NCBI GenBank assembly: GCA_029582165.1
Contig: CM055874.1
Coordinates: 28,790,883-28,854,882 of the forward strand
Direction: 5' to 3'
From: Portulaca oleracea
Taxonomy: Eukaryota; Streptophyta; Magnoliopsida; Caryophyllales; Portulacaceae
Length of the DNA stretch: 64,000 nucleotides
Part shown: in pieces, positions 36,710 through 47,026 of the stretch
Position numbering within the stretch: position 1 is the stretch's first letter
Layout of the letters: every line of letters begins with the position of its first letter
Notes under the pieces: model-generated
Told to the model about the DNA's origin: nothing
What the model saw: only the letters and a program-made list of their open reading frames with translations
The model's database searches: none
Made by a program: the position numbers and the translations under genes

Positions 36710-36997
36710 ATGAATGCTGCATATGAAAATAAATACAAGGATCTGAAAGGTGAAGTCAAAAGACTGATGAAAAGGATGATTGAGGCGGGAAGAGGACGAC
36801 TTATTACTGATCAACTGGTGCCGGAGAAGACCGATCCCCTTGTCGAACTGAAATTAATATACGATGATGAGGCGATTGCTTGGAGGTTGAGTTGTAAGAA
36901 GAAGCTACTCACTTCCCTATCCTCTTCTGTTGAGGAGAAGAGAAAGAAGAGTGTTGAACCATCCCCTATCATCAAAATTGATGATGAGGATGAATAA
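36710..36997 (+). CDS. Small hypothetical protein, 95 aa
   Basis: MNAAYENKYKDLKGEVKRLM starts a highly charged, probably helical protein ending PIIKIDDEDE. It is not recognised. A short upstream frame MDTPTTPITQRGSSLS ends in a stop 9 bases before this ATG, so the real product may once have been longer. Base use is less AT-rich than its surroundings, which supports coding origin. It could be a fragment of a plant gene or captured sequence. Confidence 0.3.
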   Translation: MNAAYENKYKDLKGEVKRLMKRMIEAGRGRLITDQLVPEKTDPLVELKLIYDDEAIAWRLSCKKKLLTSLSSSVEEKRKKSVEPSPIIKIDDEDE

Positions 36998-38127
36998 ATT
37001 TTAGCCCCTCCCCCCCTATTATGTACTAAGACTGGATCCTAAGAAGATACCAGTCATCATTTTCATCTACATTATCTCTAATGAATAAAGTTTCTTGTCA
37101 ATTTTTTGACTTCAATTTATTCTTTACTAATCCAGAATATGATCCAAAAACTGTACCTAGATTTATATTGAAAATTCAAAGAAGTGAACCACCCCTTTTC
37201 ATCATTTTCAATTCTTTGTCTTCAATTTTTAGCCCCAAAAATCGGGGAAAAAAAATTTAAAGAAGCGAAAAAATTGAAAAATCAGATTTTTTTTTTAAAA
37301 AAACTAATTTAGACCAAAAAAATCTATACTCCATAATCATGCCTAGAAAATCGAAAAAAACTCAAAGAAGTGAAAATTTAAAGAATCAAGAAATTGAAAA
37401 AAAAAACTAGATTTCAAACAAAAAAAACCCATTAAATCGAAAAAAAGGCTAATATGGAAAATCCAATGGAAAAATATTTACCTTCATCTCCAGAATCATG
37501 CCCAGAAAAATCAACGAATGCATGAACCATGAAGAAAATCAAAAAATTAGGAAGTACATAGATTAATATTAATGAGAAATAGGATTTGAATGAAGAAGAA
37601 ATATTTTTTTAACTATGGTTGTTTGGATGGTAGGGAAATGGATGGATGAGAAAGGGGGAATGTGATGGATGAAGAGAAGGGGAGAATTCTAGAAGGGAGG
37701 GGAGGCAATAAAGATTTAGGGTTTTGATGGTTGGGTACTGGATAGTAATAAATGCAGAACATGACCACTAGCCTCCGTTTTATGTGCAGGATAAAACATT
37801 TAAAGAATATTGATAAATTAACATTTATTCTAGTTACAATTAATTTTTTTTTTTACTGCCAGGTCATAGGTCATGTCATGAGGGTTGTTAACCCACAGGG
37901 TCAACCAATCTTTTTCCGTTCGGCAAAAAGAGCGGATTGGCTAGCGGATAGCTGTTTGGGTAACGAATAGTTGTTTAGGAAGCGGATAACCGTTAAATAT
38001 TAGCGGATAGCTGATAATTGTTAAAGTAATTGTTTATTTTGAATGTGTTCGGGAAAATTAGAGTTTGGAGTAGATGGTGAGTGTAAAATGACTGAAAAGG
38101 GTATTATTATCATTGTCATCGTTATTA
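36998..38127. other. AT-rich intergenic, repeat fragments
   Basis: No gene seen. At 37930-38015 a short series of AGCGGATAGCTG-like motifs resembles the end of a small DNA transposon, but I found no partner end. Confidence 0.35.
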
Positions 38128-38160
38128 CTAGTCTTAAACCCGTGCGATACACGAAGTATA
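38128..38160 (-). mobile_element. Helitron 3' end, minus strand
   Basis: On the minus strand a hairpin-forming CGTGTATCGCACGGG is followed by TTTAAGACTAG and then T, the expected Helitron 3' terminus. The same tip, more decayed, ends the element at 24278-25985. The element would extend rightward (toward 39 kb). I could not identify its 5' end. Confidence 0.45.
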
Positions 38161-39397
38161 ATAAAATCTATATTATAATCAAAAAGCAAAAATTAAACAA
38201 TAACTATAGATACATTTAAAAGGAACAAAACTTGATCATATTATATCGAAAAACATCATAATATATTGTTCAAACGATATATATATATATATAAACAACG
38301 AAACTCAATGTCGCCATAATATGAGCTATTGGTTGAAATTTGATGCCTACAATTATATTTGAATAGCTCAAGCGTGCGATGAACTTGAACCACACGATAT
38401 TGTTCAAACTCTATTGTATCATGAACTCAATTTGTATAATATTTATTTTAAAAGCTAAATATTATTTTAGAAGCTAAAGGTAATATTATTCAGCAATAAG
38501 TCAAGGAGCGAAAGCGCCATTTAACACAATCAGTAAGATATTGAAGTAGACAATGTTATATATAGAAGATAGAGCAAGTCAATGTCTATTTCGTAATACT
38601 GCCTCGCTTTGCACCCATGCCACTGACGTTAGCAAGACTCTATTCCATAAATCGAGCACTTCCTTCATAGTATACAATGTAACCTTACCCACCTTCTACT
38701 TTTTTTGTATGAATTACCCATCAAAGGCCCGCTCTTTCTCTATGAAAATAGCCACATGCAAGGTGAGTCTGTCCGAGTTCTCAGTTCATTTTGTTTGTCC
38801 CATCCTAGAAATATACAAATATACAAATATAGCAAGAAGTTCGTTTTGTTTGTCCCATCTATGAAATATACAAATAACATTCATAGCAGTTTCATAGAGC
38901 TGAGAAGTAATTTCTGATATTGTTCCTTGTCAAGCTCTCTCTGAAAAAAAACCCCTTTTCAGGTTAGTCTATCCGAGTTCCAATCGAGCACTTGATTCAA
39001 TTGTATAAATATTTGAATTGGCAAATGCCCCATCTAAACAATTTTCACAGATTATAAACAACACAAAATATTAATCAAACCAACAACTCATGGTGAACAA
39101 CGATTAACTATTGCAAGCAAAATGGGTTCACCTGTGACACAACAATGTCAACCAATGATGGAGTCAAACCTCCATATAACCTCTTCAATCCTTCATATTT
39201 CACAACCTAGTCCATCACCCCCGCCTAATCAATCAATAACAAAAAAAATCAACCCCTTAAAATACATAATTCCTTGACAACTACCGAACAATCCTCAAAA
39301 TTTGCTTATCATGAAAAGAAAAAGTACATAAAACATATGTTCAAAGGTGACAAGCTTCCACATCTCCTTCTCCAAATCATGATTTGTTTGTTGTCGG

Positions 39398-40275
39398 TAA
39401 TGTATAATAGGATCAAGGATGATCAAATTATACAAAAGTCTAGGATCTTTTACGTGGTTCTTTAAGTTTGAATGAAAGATTGAATGAATGGATGGTTTAG
39501 ACGAATGAAATGGACGAATGAAATGAATGAAATGAATGTGTGAATGGATGGAATGTAAGTTTCTTGAATGATTGAATGATATTCAAATGAATCTTGAGAT
39601 TGAAACAAAGTAGAAACAAAATAAGATCAATGAAACAAGAATGGAAACTCACGAATTGAATTGAATGATAATGGCCTTGGATTCTTCAATGGAGATATAG
39701 GCACACCACTCCAAAGATTCCTCCAATTCTACCTTTCACCACCAAGGGATGCCAACCCAAGGCTAGAAGTAACAATGCACGAAACTTCCTCAAGAGTATT
39801 CGAAACTAGCACAAAAAGCTAGAGAGAAAACAACATCATCTTGAATTTGATTTGTATTTGTAATATGAATGAATGAATTACAAGGCACCTTAAGGGGTCT
39901 ATTTATACTAAATGAAGGTCCCCTTAGGCGTGTACAATCAAGAAAATAGAGAGCATCTAGCTTACATCATCCTAAACAAGTATGACATCATAAAGATACA
40001 AATGTACATAAGTTAGATTAAAACTATGATAACTTCTCATTCCTTGTCCAAATTCCAAGATTCAAAAGCCATTGTGAAGCTCCCTTGATGTAGATCATTT
40101 GGTACTTGGATGACTTTCACAACATCTTCACGGATCTTGAATTATAGAGCAAATTACCGATCCTCCCTTGATGAAGCTATTTGGACGTGTGATATGCATG
40201 AGTGATTGAAGCTCCTTTTGCATGAAGTCAAGCATTTGGCTCCCATGATGTATATTTGGGACCAAATCTACATCG
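39398..40275 (-). repeat. 3' LTR of the Gypsy element
   Basis: On the minus strand it begins (C)GATGTAGATTTGG and ends CCTATTATACATTA. The outermost bases are mutated relative to the other LTR (CATCG for CATCA, TAATG for TGATG). It encodes about the last 48 residues of pol. Confidence 0.9.
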
Positions 40276-43016
40276 TTTCCCCCTAGTTGAAAAGAGTTTG
40301 TCCTCAAACTAGGAAGTTCTTCTCTATCTCCATAGTAGGGCTTAAGATCACTCACGTTGAAAGTACAGCTCCCTTCATAGTCTTCACCAAGTTGTAACTT
40401 ATAAGCATTGTCACCAATCTTTTCCAAGACTTCATAAGGACCATCTCCTCTCGGTGCAAGCTTACCTTTCCTCTTAGAAGGAAATCTTTCTTTCTTCAAG
40501 TGAATCCAAACAAGATCTCCGGGTTCAAACACAACCTTCTTTCTTGTTTTATTCACTCTACTAGCTACATCTTGCGTATACTTCAAGATTTTCTCACGAA
40601 CTTCTTCATGTAGCTTCTTAATCTCTTCCACTCTTTTGTTAGCTTCAAAACTAAACTTTATTATAGTAGAAATAGGTGTAAGATCCATAGGTTGGAGAGG
40701 GTTCCTTCCATAAACCACTTGAAAAGGTGACAACCCCGTGGCTTTACTTGGACTTCTATTGAAAGCAAATTCAGCGTGACATAAAAGAGTATCCCACCCT
40801 TTCTTGTCTTTGCTCACCAAAATTCGAAGTAGAGCTCCCAAAGTACGATTGGTTACTTCGGTTTGTCCATCCGTTTGTGGATGACATGTGGTGCTAAACT
40901 TCAACTTTGTACCAAGCTTCTTCCACAATGTTAGCCAAAAATGACTAAGGAACTTTGAATCTCTATCACTTACCATGGTCTTGGGGATACCATGTAACTT
41001 CACTACTTCTTCAAAATATAGATTTGTAACTTTAGTAGCATCATAGGTGGTATGGCATGGAATGAAATGAGCCATCTTTGAAAACCTATCAACGACCACC
41101 ATAATAGAATCCTTGCCTCTTTGAGTTCTTGGTAGACCAACAACGAAGTCTAAACTCACATCTTCCCATGGGCTATGTGGAATAGGCAAAGGAGTATACA
41201 AGCCTTGTGGTAAAGCATGAGCCTTCGAAATATTGCAAGTATTACACCTCTTTACCATATGCTCAACGTCTTTGATCATGCTAGGCCAAAAGTAATGCTC
41301 CTTCATCATAAGATATGTCTTTTCAATGCCAAAATGACCCACCAAAGATCCTCCATGGACTTCCATGATCAACAATTCTCTGATGCTACTTTTTGGAATA
41401 CAAAGTTGATTTCCCTTAAAGAGAAATCCATGCTCAATATGAAAGAGTTGGTGGGGATGCTTCTTACAAAGCTCAAAAACCTCCTTGAAATCCTTATCAT
41501 TCTCATACAACTCTTTAATATGTTTAAAACCAAGGACTCTTGAATCAAGAATATGAGTGAGTAAGTACCTTCTTGATAAAGCATCCGCTCCTTTGTTAAG
41601 ATGACCCGCTTTATGTTTTATCACAAAATGGAACGCTTGCATGTACTCAACCCATTTGGCGTGTCTTGGATTCAACTTATGTTGCCCTTGAATGAAGTTA
41701 AGAGCTTCATTATGACTATGTAGAATGAACTCACCACTTAGAAGATAGTGTCGCCAATGTTCAAGAGCTCTTATAATTGCATATAACTCTTTATCATATG
41801 TACTATACTTCCTTTTGGCTTCACTCAACTTCTCACTAAAGAACGCAAGAGGTCGGCCCTCTTGGGATAACATGACTCCAATTCTAACTCCACTTGCATC
41901 AACTTCAACCTCAAACACTTTATCAAAACAAGGTAATGCAAGAATAGGTGCATGACACAATTTCTCCTTAATCAACTCAAAAGCTTCATTAGCACCTTTA
42001 CTCCATGAAAACTCCTTCTTTTTCAACAACTCGGTCATAGGTGCAAGAATGGAGCTAAAATTCCTTATAAATCTTCTATAAAACGAAGCTAAACCATGAA
42101 AACTCCGTACCTCATGCATAGATGTAGGTGTAGGCCATTCTTGAATAGCTTTCACCTTCTCCTTATCAACTTGAATGCCATCTTTTGAAAGAACATATCC
42201 AAGGAACACGATCTTGGATGAGAAAAAGTGGCACTTCTCCATGTTGGCGTAGAGTTGCTCCTTCTCCAAGATGTACATAACCAACTCTAGATGCTTTACA
42301 TGCTGATGTTCACTTCTACTATACACAAGAATGTCATCAAAGTAAACTACAACACATTTGCCAATAAGAGGCTTCAATACATGATTCATTAAACGCATAA
42401 AAGTAGATGGTGCATTTGTAAGACCAAATGGCATCACAAGCCACTCATATAACCCTTTTTTCATTTTGAATGTCGTTTTCCACTCATCTCCTTCATGAAT
42501 CCTTTTTTGATGATATTCACTCCTCAAATCAACTTTGGAGAACACAACACTCCCATGTAACTCATCAAGTAGATCCTCAAGGCGTGGAATTGGGAATCTA
42601 TACTTGATTGTGATTTTGTTTATAGCTCGGCAATCCATACGCATTCTTTGAGATCCATCTTTCTTTGGTACAAGTAAAACGGGGATGGCACATGGACTCA
42701 TACTTTCACGTACCAAGCCTTTGGATAAAAGATCATCCACTTGCCTTTGAACTTCTTGAGCATCCTTTGGATTCATTCGGTAGGCCGGTTTGTTAGGGAG
42801 CATAGAACCCGGAACAAGATCAATTTTATGCTCAATATCTCTTCTTGGAGGCAATCCATTCGGCATCTCTTTTGGGAACAAATGTTTGAAACGTTCCAAA
42901 AGAGGTTTGAGGCGTGCATGCTCATGTGTTGGGGATGCTTCCTCTTCCTCCAAGTTAGCTAGAATAAGATCTTTATGCTCTTGGAACTCATGATATTCGG
43001 CCTTCATGAATGTCAC
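40128..43016 (-). CDS. Gypsy pol: RT, RNase H, integrase (962 aa open)
   Basis: Retroelement polymerase and integrase. RT runs from about residue 60 to 320 with PFGLTNAPSTF and catalytic YFDD at 225-228. RNase H covers about 365-480, with first Asp 373 in VDASG; the usual SDHEAL reads HSHNEAL, so a conserved Asp is replaced. Integrase has H554, H561, C591, C594 (zinc site) and a DD35E triad D623, D684, E720. The C-terminal GPY-type region is GDGPYEVLEKIGDNAYKL. The tail SLRTNSFQLGGNDVDL crosses the polypurine tract and enters the 3' LTR. The first Met is not a real start: an in-frame TAA just upstream (between 43017 and 43037) cuts it from protease. Confidence 0.9.
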   Translation of the reverse strand: MTFMKAEYHEFQEHKDLILANLEEEEASPTHEHARLKPLLERFKHLFPKEMPNGLPPRRDIEHKIDLVPGSMLPNKPAYRMNPKDAQEVQRQVDDLLSKGLVRESMSPCAIPVLLVPKKDGSQRMRMDCRAINKITIKYRFPIPRLEDLLDELHGSVVFSKVDLRSEYHQKRIHEGDEWKTTFKMKKGLYEWLVMPFGLTNAPSTFMRLMNHVLKPLIGKCVVVYFDDILVYSRSEHQHVKHLELVMYILEKEQLYANMEKCHFFSSKIVFLGYVLSKDGIQVDKEKVKAIQEWPTPTSMHEVRSFHGLASFYRRFIRNFSSILAPMTELLKKKEFSWSKGANEAFELIKEKLCHAPILALPCFDKVFEVEVDASGVRIGVMLSQEGRPLAFFSEKLSEAKRKYSTYDKELYAIIRALEHWRHYLLSGEFILHSHNEALNFIQGQHKLNPRHAKWVEYMQAFHFVIKHKAGHLNKGADALSRRYLLTHILDSRVLGFKHIKELYENDKDFKEVFELCKKHPHQLFHIEHGFLFKGNQLCIPKSSIRELLIMEVHGGSLVGHFGIEKTYLMMKEHYFWPSMIKDVEHMVKRCNTCNISKAHALPQGLYTPLPIPHSPWEDVSLDFVVGLPRTQRGKDSIMVVVDRFSKMAHFIPCHTTYDATKVTNLYFEEVVKLHGIPKTMVSDRDSKFLSHFWLTLWKKLGTKLKFSTTCHPQTDGQTEVTNRTLGALLRILVSKDKKGWDTLLCHAEFAFNRSPSKATGLSPFQVVYGRNPLQPMDLTPISTIIKFSFEANKRVEEIKKLHEEVREKILKYTQDVASRVNKTRKKVVFEPGDLVWIHLKKERFPSKRKGKLAPRGDGPYEVLEKIGDNAYKLQLGEDYEGSCTFNVSDLKPYYGDREELPSLRTNSFQLGGNDVDLVPNIHHGSQMLDFMQKELQSLMHITRPNSFIKGGSVICSIIQDP
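40276..40284 (-). other. Polypurine tract
   Basis: AGGGGGAAA on the minus strand, directly before the 3' LTR and inside the pol coding frame (LGGN). Confidence 0.75.
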
Positions 43017-43037
43017 AATGTTAGTCTCCTCCTTTTG

Positions 43038-44536
43038 TTATTGTTGTTGGGGACGTATGATCGATGATGGTGAGAGAGGAGCCAAGGTGATCTTTTTTTT
43101 GTTGAGAACAAACGTGTAGGTGTTCATTCTCCCATCATGCGTGACATGCCTATCAAAAAGCCAAGGTCTCCCAAGCAAAATATGACAAGCATCCATTGGA
43201 ATTACATCACACCAAAAAGAATCTTTGTAGTTTTTACCAATGGAAAGACTTACTAGCACACGAATTCCCTTCCCATGACTTAGCCATTAAATTGTGTAGA
43301 GGAATGGGTGTGGACTAACCTCCAATTGTAGCTTATTCACCATGGTTGTTGAAGCGGCATTAGTGCAACTTCCTCCATCAATGATTAAAGAACAAACTTT
43401 GCTTTGAACCGTACACCTTGTATGAAAGATGTTCTCCCTTTGTTCTTGCTCGTTTGGAACACAAGCAACACTTAAGGCCCTTCTTACTACTACCATTTCA
43501 CCTTCATCCGCCTCCTCTACTTCTTCCTCATTCACGTCAATAGTTCCATTTACCTCTTCTTCATTCTCACTTTCATGATACTCCGGCTCAACATACAAAG
43601 CACTTTGATATTCCACCAAAGATACAACTCTTTTGTTAGGACACTCCCAAGAAAAATGTCCTAAGCCTTGACAACGAAAACACCTTCTTGGGGCTAAGGG
43701 TTTTGGTTCTTGGACATGGGGTTTGGGAATGGATGGGGGTTGATTTTGTGGTGCTTTTGTGTTTGGTTGTTTTGTGGGGAATGTGGGTTTTTGTTGTGGA
43801 ATGTAGTAGGAACGTGAGTTTTGTGGGGGTTTGTAGGATGTTTGGTACTTTGTCATGGTCTCTTTTCCCCTTTCTTTTCTTTGCCTTTCTACTTTTAAGG
43901 CCAAAGAACTCAACTCATCTAAAGATTGGTAAGAATGTAGTAGGAACGTGAGTTTTGTGAGTTTTTGTTGTCGAATTCCTTTGTATACTCCTCAACACTT
44001 TTGCTTCCTTGAACCAAACGTTGCAATTTGTAGTAGTTATCTTGGAGATAACTTGGTGGTAGGAACTTTTCTTGCAACTTTTTCTTCATCTTAATCGACG
44101 TCTTAATCTTGTCCTTCCCTTTAGTTTGCCTCTTCTTTTGCAAATTAGTCCACCAAATAGACGCATGTTTTCGCAACTTAAGAGCCACATACTTCACTTT
44201 CTTCTCATCATGAACTTCTTTAAGATCAAAAACACGTTCAACAGTTTGCATCCAATCTAAGAAGTTTTTGGGATCAAGATTACCATCAAATTCGGGGATT
44301 TCCACTTTGAAGTCGAAACGTTCCTCTCTCCTTGGACGTACACTTCGTTCACTTTGAGCATCATCCTCATCTTCTTGAGGTTTCCCAACAAAAGAATCAT
44401 CACGCATATCTCTATGTTGAAGATGCATATACTTCTTTAATTGATCGGTGAGGTAAACGATCTTTTGTTTCATCAATTCTACATCATCTTGGGAAGTCGT
44501 GGGTGGATCCGTTGGAGTACTTCCACTAGCCATCAA
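43038..44536 (-). pseudogene. Gypsy gag and protease, broken
   Basis: Gag opens at MMASGSTPTDPPTTSQDD (44536) and includes the retrotransposon gag core with FLDWMQTVERVFDLKE and IWWTNLQKK. It breaks at about 43920-43960, where an expected stretch is missing and the frame changes. The following segment has the CCHC knuckle CFRCQGLGHFSWEC (about 43640-43685). It leads into protease with DGGSCTNAAS (active-site region; the usual Asp is kept) and HILLGRPWLFDRHVTHDGR. In-frame TAA codons at 43287-43289 and just left of 43038 look like CAA to TAA changes. Gag and protease are therefore defective. Confidence 0.85.
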
Positions 44537-44747
44537 TCTTGATTCAAAAAGATCAAAAGAAACTCACGGTTTTGGGTTAGGGTGTAGGGACGAGAGTTTG
44601 GATGTGTTTAGGCTAGATTGTGTTTGGGTTTAGGGGGTTCTTTTGTGGAGTTTATGTGGGGGACGAGTAATGGAGATGGTGGGGAATGGATTTGTGATGG
44701 AAAGATTGTAAAAGATAATATCAAGAACCACAAGAATCAATTTCCTA

Positions 44748-44761
44748 GGCTCTGATCCCAA
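44748..44761 (-). other. Primer-binding site of the Gypsy element
   Basis: Minus strand reads TTGGGATCAGAGCC three bases inside the 5' LTR. It differs by one base from the usual TGGTATCAGAGCC initiator-Met type. Confidence 0.75.
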
Positions 44762-44764
44762 TTT

Positions 44765-45643
44765 TGATGTATAATAGGATCAAGGATGATCAAATTATAC
44801 AAAAGTCTAGGATCTTTTACGTGGTTCTTTAAGTTTGAATGAAAGATTGAATGAATGGATGGTTTAGACGAATGAAATGGACAAATGAAATGAATGAAAT
44901 GAATGTGTGAATGGATGGAATGTAAGTTTCTTGAATGATTGAATGATATTCAAATGAATCTTGAGATTGAAACAAAGTAGAAACAAAACAAGATCAATGA
45001 AGCAAGAATGGAAACTCACGAATTGAATTGAATGATAATGGCCTTGGATTCTTCAATGGAGATATAGGCACACCACTCCAAAGATTCCTCCAATTCTACC
45101 TTTCACCACCAAGGGATGCCAACCCAAGGCTAGAAGTAGCAATGCACGAAACTCCCTCAAGAGTATTCGAAACTAGCACAAAAAGCTAGAGAGAAAACAA
45201 CATCATGTTGAATTTGATTTGTATTTGTAATATGAATGAATGAATTACAAGGCACCCTAAGGGGTCTATTTATACTAAATGAAGGCCCCCTTAGGCGTGT
45301 ACAATCAAGAAAATAGAGAGCATCTAGCTTACATTATCCTAAACAAGTATGACATCATAAAGATACAAATGTACATAAGTTAGATTAAAACTATGATAAC
45401 TTGCTCATTCCTTGTCCAAATTCCAAGATTCAAAAGCCATTGTGAAGCTCCCTTGATGTAGATCATTTGGTACTTGGATGACTTTCACAACATCTTCACG
45501 GATCTTGAATTATAAAGCAAATTACCGATCCTCCCTTGATGAAGCTATTTGGACGTGTGATATGCATGAGTGATTGAAGCTCCTTTTGCATGAAGTCAAG
45601 CATTTGACTCCCATGATGTATATTTGGGACCAAATCTACATCA
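44765..45643 (-). repeat. 5' LTR of the Gypsy element
   Basis: On the minus strand runs from TGATGTAGATTTGG to ATTATACATCA, with perfect TGATG/CATCA ends. It is nearly identical to 39398-40275. Confidence 0.92.
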
Positions 45644-45659
45644 GTCGGGTATTAACATG

Positions 45660-47026
45660 CTAATTAAAGTAAACCCAGGAAACACAATACAAATAAATCA
45701 ACCCAGTTCAAGTCATAGGTCCAGAATCAATAATTGTGCCCCAAAACAAACTAGAGAAAACTCATTTCAATTAAACCAACCCAGTTCAACTTCGAGCTTT
45801 CGAATTAAAATTTTCACCCTAAAACCCACCAAAACGCAAGCTAAAACTCATCAATTCTCAATTGAATAAAAATTCTCAATTGGGTATACAACAAACGCAC
45901 TTTGGTGTAAAGGTAATAAGAAACCCAATAAAATCAAGATCGGGACCACCAAACCCACCACCCAAAACCTCAAACCCTAAAATACAAAAAACCCTAGAAA
46001 ATTCTCAATTGAATCGAAATTGTGAAATGAGTCTAGCAAAAATGAAATTCAGCACAAGGGTTGTGAGAAACACAGTAAAATCAAGATTATCATATGGTTA
46101 AGAGAGAGAAATTGACATGAATATTATTTGCTGGATTGGGGGAGAGAAATAGTGAGAGAGAATGAGAAGCGGCTCTACTTCTGCACGTTATTCTTGATTT
46201 GACAAAGAGATGAAGAATAGGAAGCGGTTGTTACAGACAAAAAATGAAGAAAGCCAATAGGGAATTATTAAAGGGAAGTATGTATAGCGATTTCCAACTT
46301 TTGCCAATTATGGTAATTATGGTAATTCACGCGATGTGTACCGTACATGTGGCATGATCAAATTTCATATAGCGATTTCCAGCTTTTTGCAGTACCGATT
46401 TCCGAACGACTGGATGTCACCAGTGCCGGAGAACAACGATGTTCTCAAACACCGGCCATGCAGATCGAGTGCGTTTTCATTTCATTTTTTTTTCCACAAT
46501 CGGTTTTCAATGGCGGCGAGGGTAGCAGATTGGGAGTGGCTGGTCTCGGGATTGCATCCGAGCAAGGGAGACTTGGCCATAGGAATATTTCTCGCAGTAG
46601 TTGTATCTCCGGCGAAAGGTCGGTGGAAACAATGGAGGTCGGTGAATTTGTTTCAATCTTTTCATCCGGTATCCATCATAATCTATTAAATATATTAAAA
46701 CACAAGTCCTAACTCCTAAGAAAAATCTAAACCTAAAAGAAATAATTTAGAAGGTTTGGTGAATTCCAAAGCAAATTCCAAACCTACATAATTTATTATT
46801 ACATTCATAAATATAATATTAATAAAAATGAAAAAGAAATACCTAAAGTCATTCATAAGTTACCAATACTTAATGCATACAAAATTAGAACATTTTAAAT
46901 TTTTCAAAAAAGAAAAAGAAATACATAAGGTCATACATACATAAATTACAAATATCTAATACAAAACTAGAGCAATTTTTACTTTTCCTTCCATTAATTT
47001 ACTATTATAATATTGTGACCAGAACC
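45660..47026. other. Region right of the Gypsy insertion, no gene recognised
   Basis: Contains A-rich sequence (45660-46100) and, at 46336-46690, a less AT-rich stretch with overlapping plus-strand frames starting MYRTCGMIKF and MWHDQISYSD. The two frames compete and I recognise no domain, so neither is called as a gene. It could be a 5' exon or leader of something now lost. 46700-47026 is AT-rich and empty. Confidence 0.35.

Larger units (their letters stand above)
39398..45643 (-). mobile_element. Young Ty3/Gypsy element, CRM-like features
   Basis: Complete element with two LTRs (878 and 879 bp), primer site, gag-pol and polypurine tract. The 5-bp duplication GTCGG flanks it at 39393-39397 and 45644-45648. 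I count roughly a dozen to fifteen differences between the LTRs, about 1.5 percent, so insertion is recent. Gag-pol is in minus orientation and carries two nonsense codons plus a gag deletion. The pol frame runs past the polypurine tract into the 3' LTR, which to my knowledge is a trait of CRM-clade chromoviruses. Clade assignment is an inference. Confidence 0.92.
39132..45659 (-). pseudogene. Peroxisomal NAD/nucleotide carrier-like exons 2-3, disrupted
   Basis: Two exons of a mitochondrial-carrier-family gene closest to Arabidopsis PXN (peroxisomal NAD carrier) as I recall it. Exon 2 begins after an AG at 45660-45661 and reads VNTRQQTNHDLEKEMW then KLVTFEHMFY. It is split by the Gypsy element, with its halves at 45644-45659 and 39328-39397. 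Exon 3 (39132-39206, GT-AG bounded) reads VVKYEGLKRLYGGLTPSL then VDIVVSQ. VNTRQQT and RLYGGLTPSL are family landmarks, and the exon borders match the family. I found neither the first exon nor later exons nearby, so this is a gene fragment, perhaps captured by a transposon, and certainly non-functional. Confidence 0.75.

Noticed and set aside
46336..46712. Two overlapping plus-strand frames of about 120 codons
   Set aside because: They overlap in different frames, have no recognisable domain and no splice or homology support, so I did not call a gene.
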